Shown here: positions 7,950-17,566 of the stretch, piece by piece
Layout: each line of letters begins with the position of its first letter
Numbering within the stretch: the stretch's first letter is position 1
Origin: Pseudomonadota bacterium
GTDB taxonomy: Bacteria; Pseudomonadota; Gammaproteobacteria; Burkholderiales; Methylophilaceae
Direction of reading: 5' to 3'
DNA: 37,594 bases
Assembly: GCA_020053735.1 (NCBI GenBank)
Contig: JAGVMP010000015.1
Span: forward strand, 76,708 to 114,301
Translations under genes and position numbers: made by a program
Notes under the pieces: model-generated
Database searches by the model: none
What the model was told of the DNA's origin: nothing
The model's input: the letters and a program-made list of their open reading frames with translations, nothing else

Positions 7950-9908
7950 TTAAGCTGCTTTAACTTCCGCCTCGTTTTCATAAGCCAAAGCATTGCCCAT
8001 ATGCTGGCGCAATATTTGCAAATCAGCCATTTGTGCACGAATACTTTTCTCGATATTTTCCAACTCTAAAATACGGTCTTCCAAAGTATCAGTGGCTTTG
8101 TAAATACGTTTAATACTTTCTAAGCGACGGCGCAATTGCAATTGGTGCTCACGCACTTGCGATTCCATTGGGGCAATCACGGCCTTGAGCCAATTTTCTA
8201 CATCGCGGTTAGCCACTTCATACACGTGAATCACACGGCTTGCTAATGTTTCGAAAAACTTGGTGGTTAAAGTCATTTTTTCGTTAGCAATCATATTAAA
8301 GGCTGTATTAAATTGCTCTTTATAAGCACGTTCCAACTTAGCCAGCTCTTTTTGATAGCGCAAAGTTGAAAAGGCTGGCGGCTCCGATTTACGCAAGCCA
8401 TGCTCTTTACTGAACTTGTCGTACATCACGTCCATCATTTTCTTAATCTCGTCAATTTGCGCATCAGATGACACCAAACGACCTTTTAAGTCTAAGAAAA
8501 AGTTATCCATCGCCTCGCGTATAGTTTTAGTAAAGCTGGCATTTATCATGGTTTCGCGGGTGGTATGCACTTGTACTTTTAGCGCTTCCATGCCGAGCAA
8601 GGTAAACAACTTATTGGTTTGCTGCGAGAATACGCTACGCAAAGCTTGAAAGCGTTGCAAACCTTTTTCAAAGTTTTCTTTATCCACTTTCACTTTGTTC
8701 ATCATGTGTTCAACGACATCTTCGTTCTTACCGCGCAAGCCACGCAACTCTTCCAGCTGCTCCACTACACCCGCTACACGAGAATCTAAAATCATGTTCG
8801 AGTTGCCGATTAAATCTTCAATCTCGTTTTTAGTGTTATCGCGTACAATTTCTTTTTTAGATGGAATCAGCTCATCAGACAGCGCTTTTTCTAATTCGGG
8901 CAAACGACTTTGCGCCAGCAGCGCATCATCACCATTAATTTTTGCCAACAAGCCTTTTTGCGCAGACGTTGGGAAGATTTGATTGTTTTCTAAACCCAGC
9001 AACTCAGCACTAGTCCTCACTTGCTTAGCGATTTCTTTTTCAATATCTGCTTCGTTTTTCAGCTCATCCCACAAGCCATCAATTTTATTCAATACCGCCA
9101 AACGGCCTTTTTGCTTCCAGCGCGTGCCGCTAATGTATTGGCGCCATACGTCAATTTCTGATTTAGTCACGCCAGTATCTGCTGCCAAAATAAATAACAC
9201 CGCATGCGCGTTTGGCAACATGTTGAGCGTCAATTCTGGCTCGGTACCAATCGCGTTTAAGCCTGGGGTATCTAAAATCACCAAGCCCTGCTCCAGTAAA
9301 GGATGCGGGAAGTTAATCATGGCATAGCGCCAGCTTGGAATATCAATGGTGCCGTCTTTATTCAAGCTCATCGCATCATCGCTACTATTCGGGTCAAACA
9401 AGCCAAATTTTTCGGCTTCTTCGGCGGTTACACGCTTGGTACTGCTCACTTCTTTAAACGCAGCGATCATGCTGTCATTATTGTCCACCTCAAACGTCAC
9501 CGTGTGCCATTCGTCGGGGTAGCGCTTGTATTCGGTAGTTGTTGCATCTGATGAGCGAGTTTCAATCGGCAACATCATAATGGAGGTGGGTTTACTAGCG
9601 TCGTACAACAATTCAGTCGGGCACATGGTGGTGCGGCCAGCACTAGATGGCAACAGACGTTGACCATAATCAGCAAAGAAAATTGCGTTAATCAGCTCGG
9701 ATTTACCGCGTGAGAACTCGGCTACAAAAGCAACGTTAAGCTTATCTTCGCGCAATCTTTCTAGCAAATTGGTAATACGCTGATCAATCTGCGCATCGTT
9801 TAGCTCTTGCTCATTTAGCCAACTACGATAATCGCAAATGCTATCAACCAGCGCCTTTCTCCACTCAGAATAGGCTGCAAACTGATGCGCTAATTTATTT
9901 TCTGCCAT
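7950..9908 (-). CDS. Dynamin-family GTPase
   Basis: A 652-residue large GTPase of the bacterial dynamin superfamily. The G domain occupies about residues 55-350: G1 AEFSRGKS at 63-70, a candidate G2 threonine in the GRTTMCPTEL segment (about 91-100), G3 DTPG at 213-216 and G4 NKID at 274-277. The rest is charged, helix-rich sequence typical of the dynamin stalk, ending in a coiled-coil-like segment (about 590-645). No transmembrane segment is obvious. Bacterial dynamins remodel or protect membranes, but the role of this one cannot be read from sequence. It is a single gene, with no adjacent second dynamin as in some tandem systems, and converges on rpoH with a shared terminator. Confidence 0.88.
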   Translation of the reverse strand: MAENKLAHQFAAYSEWRKALVDSICDYRSWLNEQELNDAQIDQRITNLLERLREDKLNVAFVAEFSRGKSELINAIFFADYGQRLLPSSAGRTTMCPTELLYDASKPTSIMMLPIETRSSDATTTEYKRYPDEWHTVTFEVDNNDSMIAAFKEVSSTKRVTAEEAEKFGLFDPNSSDDAMSLNKDGTIDIPSWRYAMINFPHPLLEQGLVILDTPGLNAIGTEPELTLNMLPNAHAVLFILAADTGVTKSEIDVWRQYISGTRWKQKGRLAVLNKIDGLWDELKNEADIEKEIAKQVRTSAELLGLENNQIFPTSAQKGLLAKINGDDALLAQSRLPELEKALSDELIPSKKEIVRDNTKNEIEDLIGNSNMILDSRVAGVVEQLEELRGLRGKNEDVVEHMMNKVKVDKENFEKGLQRFQALRSVFSQQTNKLFTLLGMEALKVQVHTTRETMINASFTKTIREAMDNFFLDLKGRLVSSDAQIDEIKKMMDVMYDKFSKEHGLRKSEPPAFSTLRYQKELAKLERAYKEQFNTAFNMIANEKMTLTTKFFETLASRVIHVYEVANRDVENWLKAVIAPMESQVREHQLQLRRRLESIKRIYKATDTLEDRILELENIEKSIRAQMADLQILRQHMGNALAYENEAEVKAA

Positions 9909-10181
9909 GCTTTATCATCCCCAAAAGTACCTGCCATTTTTGGCTACCTTTTTGTGCGTAACTTATTACTTAATTTTTCACATTTGAACTTTATCACGAG
10001 CCTAACAATATTCAAATAAATCAGTGATATCTGAACTATGTTTTAATGCAATTTCTGACAAAAGGTTAATTTTTAGCAACAAACGGTAAAATGCTAATAA
10101 ATAATGTGGCAAAAAGCGCTAATCTATTAGCCAATTGGCATGTTCTGCTATCATCTTACCTTATTCATTTAAAGCAGTTTT

Positions 10182-10556
10182 ATGAGCGGCCTACACCCAA
10201 ACTCACCTATTCCGATTGATATCCGCCTGCATCAAGCTTCGCGCCTGTTAGAAATTAAGTTTGATAACAACACCGAATGCATGTTGAGTTGCGAGTTTTT
10301 ACGTGTGCATTCCCCCAGTGCAGAAGTACGTGGTCACGGCGCTGGGCAAGAAACTCTGCAAATTGGTAAAGAGCATGTCAACATCACCGCTATCGAACCC
10401 ATCGGCAATTATGCGGTCAAGCTAGTGTTCTCAGATGGTCACGATACGGGCTTGTATTCTTGGGATTATTTATATTATTTGGGTGAACATTACGAGGCGA
10501 TGTGGCAAGATTATATGGCTAAGCTTGAGATGGCTGGGCATAAAAGAACGCCGTAA
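10182..10556 (+). CDS. DUF971 family protein
   Basis: A 124-residue protein matching the DUF971 domain, the fold also found at the N-terminus of gamma-butyrobetaine hydroxylases. Recognisable parts are the early LHQASRLLEIKFD strand, the RVHSPSAEVRGH segment and the C-terminal motif GHDTGLYSWDYLYYLG. It starts at ATG 10182 and ends 15 bases before ubiE, so cotranscription with the ubiquinone genes is likely. DUF971 genes lie next to ubiE in many betaproteobacteria, but no biochemical role is firmly established. The 273-base gap upstream, to the divergent dynamin-like gene, contains no clear further gene. Confidence 0.87.
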   Translation: MSGLHPNSPIPIDIRLHQASRLLEIKFDNNTECMLSCEFLRVHSPSAEVRGHGAGQETLQIGKEHVNITAIEPIGNYAVKLVFSDGHDTGLYSWDYLYYLGEHYEAMWQDYMAKLEMAGHKRTP

Positions 10557-10571
10557 ATTTAGGACAACTAA

Positions 10572-11309
10572 ATGACTGAGAAATCGACACATTTTGGTTT
10601 TAAAACCGTTGAAGAAGCTGAAAAGAAGAAAAAAGTGGGTGAGGTTTTCCACTCAGTTGCCAGCAAGTACGATGTAATGAATGATGTGATGTCGGCAGGC
10701 TTGCATCGTGGCTGGAAGCGCTTCGCAGTTGACTTAAGTGGCGTAAAACTGGGTGACAGTGTGCTGGATATTGCTGGCGGCAGTGGGGATTTGTCTAAAC
10801 TTTTTGCAAAAAAAGTGGGGGCTACTGGTAGTGTAACGTTAACCGACATTAATGCCAGCATGCTCGCGGTTGGTCGCGATCGCATGCTAGATACGGGCCT
10901 CAACGTACCCGCCATGCAATGCAATGCTGAAGCGCTGCCATTTGCAGATAATCAGTTTGATTGTGTGATTGTGGCGTTTGGTTTGCGGAACATGACACAC
11001 AAAGATATCGCGCTGAAAGAAATGCAACGCGTGCTCAAAGTGGGCGGCAGGCTGTTGGTATTAGAGTTTTCAAAAGTATGGCAGCCGCTGGAGAAACTCT
11101 ACGACGCATACTCGTTTAAACTGCTACCGTTTATGGGCAAACTCATCGCCAATGATGCTGAAAGCTATCAATATTTGGCCGAAAGCATTCGCATGCACCC
11201 TGACCAAGAAACGCTGAAGCAAATGATGTTGGACGCAGGATTTGGCAAGGCCGATTATTACAATTTAAGCGCAGGTGTAGTAGCGTTACACAAAGGCTAT
11301 AAACTTTAA
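10572..11309 (+). CDS. ubiE: Demethylmenaquinone/2-polyprenyl-methoxybenzoquinol methyltransferase
   Basis: UbiE carries out the SAM-dependent C-methylation of the quinone ring in ubiquinone (and, where present, menaquinone) synthesis. The 245-residue protein has the N-terminal [22 protein letters not shown] signature (starting near residue 25), the SAM-binding [11 protein letters not shown] at 65-75, and the C-terminal [16 protein letters not shown] segment. All are hallmarks of UbiE. It lies between DUF971 and the ubiJ-like and ubiB genes on the same strand, the usual ubiEJB cluster. Confidence 0.97.
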   Translation: MTEKSTHFGFKTVEEAEKKKKVGEVFHSVASKYDVMNDVMSAGLHRGWKRFAVDLSGVKLGDSVLDIAGGSGDLSKLFAKKVGATGSVTLTDINASMLAVGRDRMLDTGLNVPAMQCNAEALPFADNQFDCVIVAFGLRNMTHKDIALKEMQRVLKVGGRLLVLEFSKVWQPLEKLYDAYSFKLLPFMGKLIANDAESYQYLAESIRMHPDQETLKQMMLDAGFGKADYYNLSAGVVALHKGYKL

Positions 11310-11343
11310 GCACGTATGTTTAAGTCACCATATTCAAATCACT

Positions 11344-11988
11344 ATGTTTAAACCAATAGCCACGCGTTTTTTGCAGCACCTTACTAGCCAAAACCAATGG
11401 TCGAAGCCATATCTTGTACCTTTTGCGGGTAAAATGGTGCAGTTTAATTTTGTACTGGTTAAAGCAAATGTACAGATACTAGAAGATGGCAGTTTAGCTA
11501 TCGCAGGAGACAATTACAATCAAAACGCTACGCCAGAAGCCACTATCCACCTACCTCCCAGCCTTGCCTTGCGAATGATGGCAGGTGACGACGCTGCAAA
11601 AATGCAAATTAAGATTGAAGGCGATGCCCATTTCGCAACAGAATTCAGCAAGGTGTTGCAGAATATGCGCTGGGATGTGGAAGAAGATTTGAGTTATTTT
11701 ACTGGTGATATTGCCGCCAGTAAAATTGGCAGCACCAGCAAAAAAATATTGCATACGGCCAAACAACAAACTATTAATGCCGCAGAAATGTTAAGCGAAT
11801 ATTGGCAAGAAGAGAAAAATATGCTCGCCAAAAAACGTCATGTAGAAAGCTTTAACGCCAATGTAGATACACTAGTTGGAGATGTGGCGCGCTTTGAAAA
11901 ACGCCTGGAAAAGTTAAGTAAAGCAAAGTTAAGCAAAGCACTTAATACAAAACAGGATACAAAACAAGAAAAAGAAAGCCCCAATTAA
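11344..11988 (+). CDS. ubiJ: SCP2-domain ubiquinone biosynthesis accessory factor UbiJ
   Basis: A 214-residue protein with an N-terminal sterol carrier protein 2-like domain (about residues 20-105, including the MKxQIKIEGDAHFATEFSKVL-like stretch at about 75-100) and a lysine-rich C-terminal helical tail. UbiJ holds the hydrophobic ubiquinone precursors in the soluble Ubi complex. The assignment rests on the SCP2-type sequence and on its position between ubiE and ubiB. The stop codon overlaps the ubiB start by one base (TAATG), so the two are translationally coupled. Sequence conservation in this family is low, so context carries much of the call. Confidence 0.88.
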   Translation: MFKPIATRFLQHLTSQNQWSKPYLVPFAGKMVQFNFVLVKANVQILEDGSLAIAGDNYNQNATPEATIHLPPSLALRMMAGDDAAKMQIKIEGDAHFATEFSKVLQNMRWDVEEDLSYFTGDIAASKIGSTSKKILHTAKQQTINAAEMLSEYWQEEKNMLAKKRHVESFNANVDTLVGDVARFEKRLEKLSKAKLSKALNTKQDTKQEKESPN

Positions 11989-13541
11989 TGCATTATTTTC
12001 GCTTAATTTATATTTTTTGGGTATTTTTGTGGTTTCGCCTCGACGACTTTATTGCGGGGCGCATAGCATTTAAACCACTCCATACCCTCATTAAAATTAT
12101 CATGTGCTGGCGTAAGCCACAGCAAAATCGTGGCATTCGCTTACGTTTGGCTTTGGAGAAACTGGGGCCAATTTTTGTAAAGTTTGGTCAAATGTTATCT
12201 ACGCGGCGCGATTTATTGCCTCAAGAAGTTGCCGATGAACTGGCCAAACTACAAGACCAAGTGCCACCTTTTGATTACACAGCAGTACAAGCCAGCATAG
12301 AGGCTGCGTTTGGCGCACCGATTCACAATATTTTCCCAGTGTTTGAGCAGTCACCTGTGGCTAGCGCATCGGTAGCGCAAGTGCATTTTGCCGAGTTAGC
12401 TGATGGTCAAGAGGTGGCGGTAAAAGTACTGCGGCCAAATATTGATCAAATCATCCACCAAGATATTGCACTACTAAAATCACTGGCTTGGTTGTTGCAA
12501 GCGGTATCATCTGAGGGTAAGCGCCTAAAGCCACAAGAAATTGTAAGTGAATTTGCGCGGCATACTGAGCATGAACTCGACCTCACCTTAGAAGCCGCCA
12601 ATTGTAGCCAACTATCACGCAATTTTAAAGACCGCCGCCTGCTCATTCCAGAAGTGTATTGGGATTTTTGCCGCAAACAAGTGATGACCATGCAGCGTAT
12701 GCACGGCACACCCGTCAGCCAAATTGAGTCGTTGCGCGCCAACGGCATCAACATCACCCAACTCGCGCATGACGGCGTGGAAATATTCTTTACGCAGGTA
12801 TTCCGTGATGGCTTTTTTCATGCTGACATGCACCCTGGCAACATTCAGGTAGCGACAGAAGGCGCTGATAAAGGTAAATATATTGCGCTGGATTTTGGCA
12901 TTATGGGCACACTGTCGGACACTGATAAGTATTACCTTGCGCGCAATTTTTTAGCGTTTTTTAATCGCGATTACCGCGATGTAGCAGTGGCGCATATCGA
13001 ATCGGGCTGGGTGCCTGCGGACACCAATGCCGATGAGCTAGAAATCAACATACGTGCGATATGTGAGCCGATTTTTGATAAACCACTGAAAGACATTTCT
13101 TTTGGCAGAACGCTTTTAAGTTTATTCCAAATGTCGCGGCGGTTTGGCGTAGTGATACAGCCTCAACTGGTGATGCTGCAAAAAACGTTGCTGAATATTG
13201 AAGGCTTGGGCCGCGATTTAGACCCAAATATTGACCTTTGGCAAAGCGCCAAACCGTTTTTAAACCGCTGGATGAGCGAGCAAGTCGGCATGCGTAGCCT
13301 ACTTAAAACGCTTAAAAAAGAATTGCCATTTATTGTCAAAACTGCGCCGCAAATACCTAGGCTGGTGCATCAATTTTTAAACCAACAAACCCAAACCGAA
13401 CAAGATGCGCCTTTACGTGCAAGCATTGACGCACTGATTCAAGCACAACAAAAACAAGCGCGCTGGCAGAAGCGCTTGGTTTTATCAATCATCGCGTTGC
13501 TGTTAATTCAGTGCTTAGGCTTATTGCTGCTCGCTTACTAG
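11988..13541 (+). CDS. ubiB: Ubiquinone biosynthesis atypical kinase UbiB
   Basis: UbiB is an ABC1/ADCK-type atypical kinase/ATPase needed for aerobic ubiquinone synthesis, peripheral to or anchored in the inner membrane. The 517-residue protein has the family's KxGQ motif (KFGQ, residues 65-68), the alanine-rich loop ASASVAQVH (125-133) that replaces the glycine-rich loop, the ATP-binding lysine in VAVKV (146), the catalytic HADMHPGN motif and LDFG. One hydrophobic segment at the C-terminus (SIIALLLIQCLGLLLLAY) is a membrane anchor. It ends 14 bases from the convergent mutM stop; no terminator is evident between them. Confidence 0.97.
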   Translation: MHYFRLIYIFWVFLWFRLDDFIAGRIAFKPLHTLIKIIMCWRKPQQNRGIRLRLALEKLGPIFVKFGQMLSTRRDLLPQEVADELAKLQDQVPPFDYTAVQASIEAAFGAPIHNIFPVFEQSPVASASVAQVHFAELADGQEVAVKVLRPNIDQIIHQDIALLKSLAWLLQAVSSEGKRLKPQEIVSEFARHTEHELDLTLEAANCSQLSRNFKDRRLLIPEVYWDFCRKQVMTMQRMHGTPVSQIESLRANGINITQLAHDGVEIFFTQVFRDGFFHADMHPGNIQVATEGADKGKYIALDFGIMGTLSDTDKYYLARNFLAFFNRDYRDVAVAHIESGWVPADTNADELEINIRAICEPIFDKPLKDISFGRTLLSLFQMSRRFGVVIQPQLVMLQKTLLNIEGLGRDLDPNIDLWQSAKPFLNRWMSEQVGMRSLLKTLKKELPFIVKTAPQIPRLVHQFLNQQTQTEQDAPLRASIDALIQAQQKQARWQKRLVLSIIALLLIQCLGLLLLAY

Positions 13542-13555
13542 CGTTTTTGGCAGAC

Positions 13556-14401
13556 TTATACCTGACAACTTTGACAATAAAACGTAGAGCGCTGTCCAAG
13601 CCGAATGCACTTAATTGGTTTGCTGCATACCCTACAAAACTCATCCTTACGGCCATACACAAAGTGTTCTTGCTGAAAATAACCAGGGTTACTATCAGCA
13701 CCAAAAAAATCGCGCAAACTACTACCGCCTGCATTTAGCGCGTCGTTCAAGGTCGATTTAATCTCTGCCACCAGTTTTTCGCATTGCTTTAACGTGACAT
13801 TTTTGGCTGGTGTTTCTGGGTGGATGCGCGCGCGAAATAGCGACTCACTCGCATAAATGTTACCGACACCTACTACTAAGTGGCTATCCATGATGGCAAT
13901 TTTAATAGCAGCAGAACGCGTCGCTAATTGTTGTTTTAAGTATGGGGCATTAAATGCGTCATCTAGCGGCTCTGGGCCGAGTGGCGCAAGCAGCGCATGC
14001 TGATTAGGCTGCAGGCCGGCCCATAACACAGCACCAAAGCGGCGCGGGTCACGCAGGCGCAGTACGCGACCTGGCTGACGATCTATACCATTAAACTCAA
14101 TATCAAAATGGTCGTGCTTTTCGGGGGGGTAATTTCTATCGAGCAGGCAAATGCGACCAGACATTCCTAAATGCAACAGCAACGTGCCACTCGTTACTTT
14201 ATTGTCGTCAGCAAACTCCACCAAAATATATTTAGCTCGGCGACTTATAGACGTTAAGGTTTGATTAGCAAGCGTTTGTGGCAAATGCGCTGGGATAGGC
14301 CAGCGCATACTGGCATTACGGATAACGACGTTTTTGACGGATTGATTTAGTAGCGGAAGTAGCCCACGACGGGTGATTTCTACCTCGGGAAGCTCAGGCA
14401 T
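13556..14401 (-). CDS. mutM: Formamidopyrimidine-DNA glycosylase
   Basis: MutM (Fpg) removes 8-oxoguanine and ring-opened purines from DNA and cuts the abasic site. The 281-residue protein begins MPELPEVE, so the catalytic Pro2 and Glu3 are present after Met removal. The conserved lysine region RRAKYILVEF is near residue 55, and the C-terminal four-cysteine zinc finger is intact (two CxxC pairs in the last 26 residues). The gene is the last of a minus-strand run after the Gld-type ABC genes, 42 bases from the DUF4340 gene. It may be read through from that operon. Confidence 0.98.
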   Translation of the reverse strand: MPELPEVEITRRGLLPLLNQSVKNVVIRNASMRWPIPAHLPQTLANQTLTSISRRAKYILVEFADDNKVTSGTLLLHLGMSGRICLLDRNYPPEKHDHFDIEFNGIDRQPGRVLRLRDPRRFGAVLWAGLQPNQHALLAPLGPEPLDDAFNAPYLKQQLATRSAAIKIAIMDSHLVVGVGNIYASESLFRARIHPETPAKNVTLKQCEKLVAEIKSTLNDALNAGGSSLRDFFGADSNPGYFQQEHFVYGRKDEFCRVCSKPIKCIRLGQRSTFYCQSCQV

Positions 14402-14443
14402 AAGTCTTGGGCATAGTACGCAGGTATGATGTCGCTTTGAATT

Positions 14444-15337
14444 TTAATTAATATTGAGTGGTGGATTTAGCATGTTAAACCCAACATCGTTACTAAAGTG
14501 ATATAGCAAGCCTTCATCTGGGCGGGCGAGTAACAAATCGGGTGACTCTTGAATCTTATCAAAGTGTACTTTTGTACCATCTTTAAGCTTGATTTTAAAA
14601 AATGGGTAGATGATTTTACGATCTGGCGTATACAGCTCCACCTGTTTAGCTTGCGCCTGCTTCCAACTGTAATCCAGCCATTCATTTAACTCATTTTGCG
14701 TAATTTTGGCCTTGGGCGCGTTGGTTTTCCATTTGCCGTTCACGATATCTACTTGCAAACCAATATCTTCCCACTGCTCTAAATGCGCATAATCAAAACC
14801 AGCAATTTGTTTGGCCTCTGGTTGCGCGAGTGGAGTTTTATCTACTATTTCAATGGGTTGTGTAGTGGCGGCTTCGGCATAGCTACTTGGCAACAAATAT
14901 ACACTGTCTTTGTACGCCACGTATTGCTCATCAGTCACCGTATTAAACGTACCAAATAGAAATTCCTCTGTACCAGTTACACCACTTAACTTAAGACGCA
15001 GCTGCGGGTTATTTAAACCAAACTTTTCTTTGTCAGTCGCGCTAAATTTGTCTTTAGTTTTTGCCGCAATAATTGACAAAATACGCTGCACAGAAAGCTG
15101 ATCAGCACGCGTTTTATAAGGCGCTGTCATGCGCCAAAAACCGTCTACTTTTTCAAAAGTGGTTGGCGCTTGCGTAGGAAATTCAACTTTGATTGCATTG
15201 AAGTCGGCTAGCTTCAGCGTGGTTACCTCATGCTGCACAGGTCCGTCGTTATTGGTTTGTGGACGGAGGTAGAGAAACGCGACCAACCCCGCTACCAGCA
15301 CCAACATCATCAAATTAAGTATCCATCTATTTTTCAT
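14444..15337 (-). CDS. DUF4340 domain-containing membrane-anchored protein
   Basis: A 297-residue protein with one N-terminal membrane segment (about residues 7-24) and an extracytoplasmic remainder. The repeated pattern of FxKVDGFWRMTAPYKTRADQ and KFGLNNPQLRLKLSG matches the DUF4340 domain, which is regularly found downstream of GldG-like ABC components. It closes the operon ATPase (17567-18520), permease, GldG-like, DUF4340, all on the minus strand with short gaps. The function of the domain is not known. Its placement suggests an accessory extracytoplasmic subunit of the ABC system. Confidence 0.85.
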   Translation of the reverse strand: MKNRWILNLMMLVLVAGLVAFLYLRPQTNNDGPVQHEVTTLKLADFNAIKVEFPTQAPTTFEKVDGFWRMTAPYKTRADQLSVQRILSIIAAKTKDKFSATDKEKFGLNNPQLRLKLSGVTGTEEFLFGTFNTVTDEQYVAYKDSVYLLPSSYAEAATTQPIEIVDKTPLAQPEAKQIAGFDYAHLEQWEDIGLQVDIVNGKWKTNAPKAKITQNELNEWLDYSWKQAQAKQVELYTPDRKIIYPFFKIKLKDGTKVHFDKIQESPDLLLARPDEGLLYHFSNDVGFNMLNPPLNIN

Positions 15338-15376
15338 AGGCTATTTTTCATCTATTACCATCTTCAATAGTTTATT

Positions 15377-16771
15377 TTATGCCTTGCGACGCTTCCACCA
15401 CAACCAAAAGCCAGCAATAAAAATAGTTAGCGGAATAAAATATTGAAAGCCGTGGAATATGCTCATCGCCAATAAACGGCTCGACTCATTATCTGGAATT
15501 GTCACGTTAATGTCTTTTAATGGCATCGGCTGTATGGTAATCAGCTTATCATCGCCTGCTAACCAGTTGACAATATTGACACCAAAATCTAAATTGCCAC
15601 CATTAGTAATAAAGGTGTTAGATAAGAAATTGGCATTGCCCATCACCACCACACGCTGGCCTTTTTTGCCATAGATACGCTCTAAGGCCACACCAATATT
15701 AATCGGGCCGCGTTTGTCCTTTTTCTCATCAAACACGACTTTTTGCTTATTGCCATCTCCCACAATTTTGTCACTTTCTAACCAGCCATTTGGTGCCACT
15801 TCTACCAAACGCCCTACTTTCCAGCCAAATTCGTCTGAAGCTTTTGCATCTATCTCGTGCGCCTCAGGAAACAGTGTGCGCAGTTGGAAATTACGCGTAA
15901 TCGGATGGTCACCATAAAAGCTGGCAAACGCCACTTTGGCATCAGCACCGTAAGTTGCTGCCGTCATATCTACTGCAATACCAGGCGAAACGGTAAAGCC
16001 CAAGTAATCTGCCACTTCTTTCAAACCATGCAAATTATCGTTATCGAGCAACCACAGCAAATTCCCACCAGATTCTAGATAGGCCTTAATTTTCTTGGCT
16101 TCAATCTCGCTTAAATCAACCTGCGGGCTAGCAATCACTAGCATGGCGCCGTTGGCTGGCACCGCTTGGGCAATGGTTAAATCTGGATTGGCAAATTTAA
16201 AACCTTTAGTTTCTAGCTGCTTACCAAATTCACCAATATCATGGTTTTTTAAACCTTGTAAATGACGCTCGCCATGTCCATCTAAAAACATAATAGGTTG
16301 CTGATTGGTGCGTGCCAAACGCACCAATAAATTGGTCATTTCTTGTTCAGCAAATGGCGGGAATATATGTTCGGTACGTTTGTTATACTCCACCACCGTC
16401 TCGCCATCTTCTTTAATATTGGCTTCTTGCGCCAATTTTGGCTCAGATGATGGGTTGATAAATTTAAGGTTAACGTCTTTTTTCTCGCGCTTGTAGCGCG
16501 CCACAAAATCAATCATGCCCTTTCTAAAGGTATCGCCACGATTCGCATCATCATTGGTGGCATACACGGTGATGTTGATAGGGTCTTTCATGGTTTTTAA
16601 AATATTAATACTGCCTTGCGTAAGGATATTGCGATTGGCCTGCGTAATATCTTTTGCCACACGATACTGATTTGACAGAAAGCCTAGTACTAGAATAAGT
16701 GCTAAAAATATCACCACAAACAGCCAGCTTTGCGCCAGCATTTGTAAACGTAGATTTTTGTTAATTTTCAT
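15377..16771 (-). CDS. GldG-like ABC-type auxiliary protein
   Basis: A 464-residue protein of the 'ABC-type uncharacterized transport system' (GldG/IFT52-like) family. It has an N-terminal membrane segment (about 14-34), a long extracytoplasmic domain, and a C-terminal membrane segment (about 440-460) ending in a basic tail. The domain contains the typical IMFLDGHGERHLQGLKNHD and LRTLFPEAHEID stretches. GldG works with the ABC subunits GldA and GldF in gliding Bacteroidetes, but the same gene trio is widespread in non-gliding proteobacteria, where its role is unknown. It lies 25 bases downstream of the permease gene and 39 upstream of the DUF4340 gene. Confidence 0.88.
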   Translation of the reverse strand: MKINKNLRLQMLAQSWLFVVIFLALILVLGFLSNQYRVAKDITQANRNILTQGSINILKTMKDPINITVYATNDDANRGDTFRKGMIDFVARYKREKKDVNLKFINPSSEPKLAQEANIKEDGETVVEYNKRTEHIFPPFAEQEMTNLLVRLARTNQQPIMFLDGHGERHLQGLKNHDIGEFGKQLETKGFKFANPDLTIAQAVPANGAMLVIASPQVDLSEIEAKKIKAYLESGGNLLWLLDNDNLHGLKEVADYLGFTVSPGIAVDMTAATYGADAKVAFASFYGDHPITRNFQLRTLFPEAHEIDAKASDEFGWKVGRLVEVAPNGWLESDKIVGDGNKQKVVFDEKKDKRGPINIGVALERIYGKKGQRVVVMGNANFLSNTFITNGGNLDFGVNIVNWLAGDDKLITIQPMPLKDINVTIPDNESSRLLAMSIFHGFQYFIPLTIFIAGFWLWWKRRKA

Positions 16772-16796
16772 AATAATTTATATATTTTGTATGGAG

Positions 16797-17543
16797 TTAG
16801 CCTCTTAAACGCTCTGCGTCTAAGCGACGAATTGTCAGCACTAAAAACATCATGATGACCAATAGAAAGTAAGACACATCTGCCGAGTCAATTAAACCCG
16901 TTGAGAATGCTTGAAAGTGCCTCATTAGAGACAATTGTGAAATGGTATTGGTTGGGTCACCCGCAAATATTCTATCCATAAAAATCAGCGCAATCAGCGT
17001 AATAAAGGTCATGACGGCTGCGGCAACAGGTTGCGAAGTTAAGCTTGAGAAGTATAAGCCGACCGCGCTGGCGCTGGCGATCAACAAAAACAAGCCAAGT
17101 GAATTAGCGACAATAAAGCCAAAATCAATATCTGACCAAATGTTGAGCGTGCATAGCATTAACGCAATGTACAAAATAAGAATGCTCAAAAACGCCACTA
17201 AACCTATAAATTTGCCTAATACAATTTCAGTTAATGATAACGGTGCACTGAACAGAAACGGTAGCGTTTGGCTACGGCGCTCCTCTGAAATTAAGCGCAT
17301 TGAAAGCAGCGGAACCGCAAACAGCACCACCAAAAATGCCCAGCCATAGACAGTTTGGCCGACAAATTGCGTCACGCCAACACGCTCTGCTGGCCGTACT
17401 GCGCCAGACATGACTTCGAAATAGCCATTCACACCATTTAAATAGAGCGAGCCAAATAAGGCAGTAAATATCGCCAAAATAATCCAGCCCATGGGTGATG
17501 CAAACATGCTTTTTAGTTCTTTTCTTACAATATTGAATATCAT
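16797..17543 (-). CDS. ABC-2 type permease (GldF-like)
   Basis: A 248-residue integral membrane protein with about six hydrophobic segments, beginning with MASPMGWIILAIF-type sequence (about 13-35), as expected of ABC-2 permeases of the GldF/NosY type. A conserved cytoplasmic stretch, MRLISEERRSQTLPFLFSAPLSLTEIVLGK, lies near residues 82-112. It is encoded directly after the ABC ATPase gene (23-base gap) and before the GldG-like gene, so the three probably form one membrane complex. The substrate is unknown. Confidence 0.92.
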   Translation of the reverse strand: MIFNIVRKELKSMFASPMGWIILAIFTALFGSLYLNGVNGYFEVMSGAVRPAERVGVTQFVGQTVYGWAFLVVLFAVPLLSMRLISEERRSQTLPFLFSAPLSLTEIVLGKFIGLVAFLSILILYIALMLCTLNIWSDIDFGFIVANSLGLFLLIASASAVGLYFSSLTSQPVAAAVMTFITLIALIFMDRIFAGDPTNTISQLSLMRHFQAFSTGLIDSADVSYFLLVIMMFLVLTIRRLDAERLRG

Positions 17544-17566
17544 TTTTAACTCTCTTTTTCGTGCAA

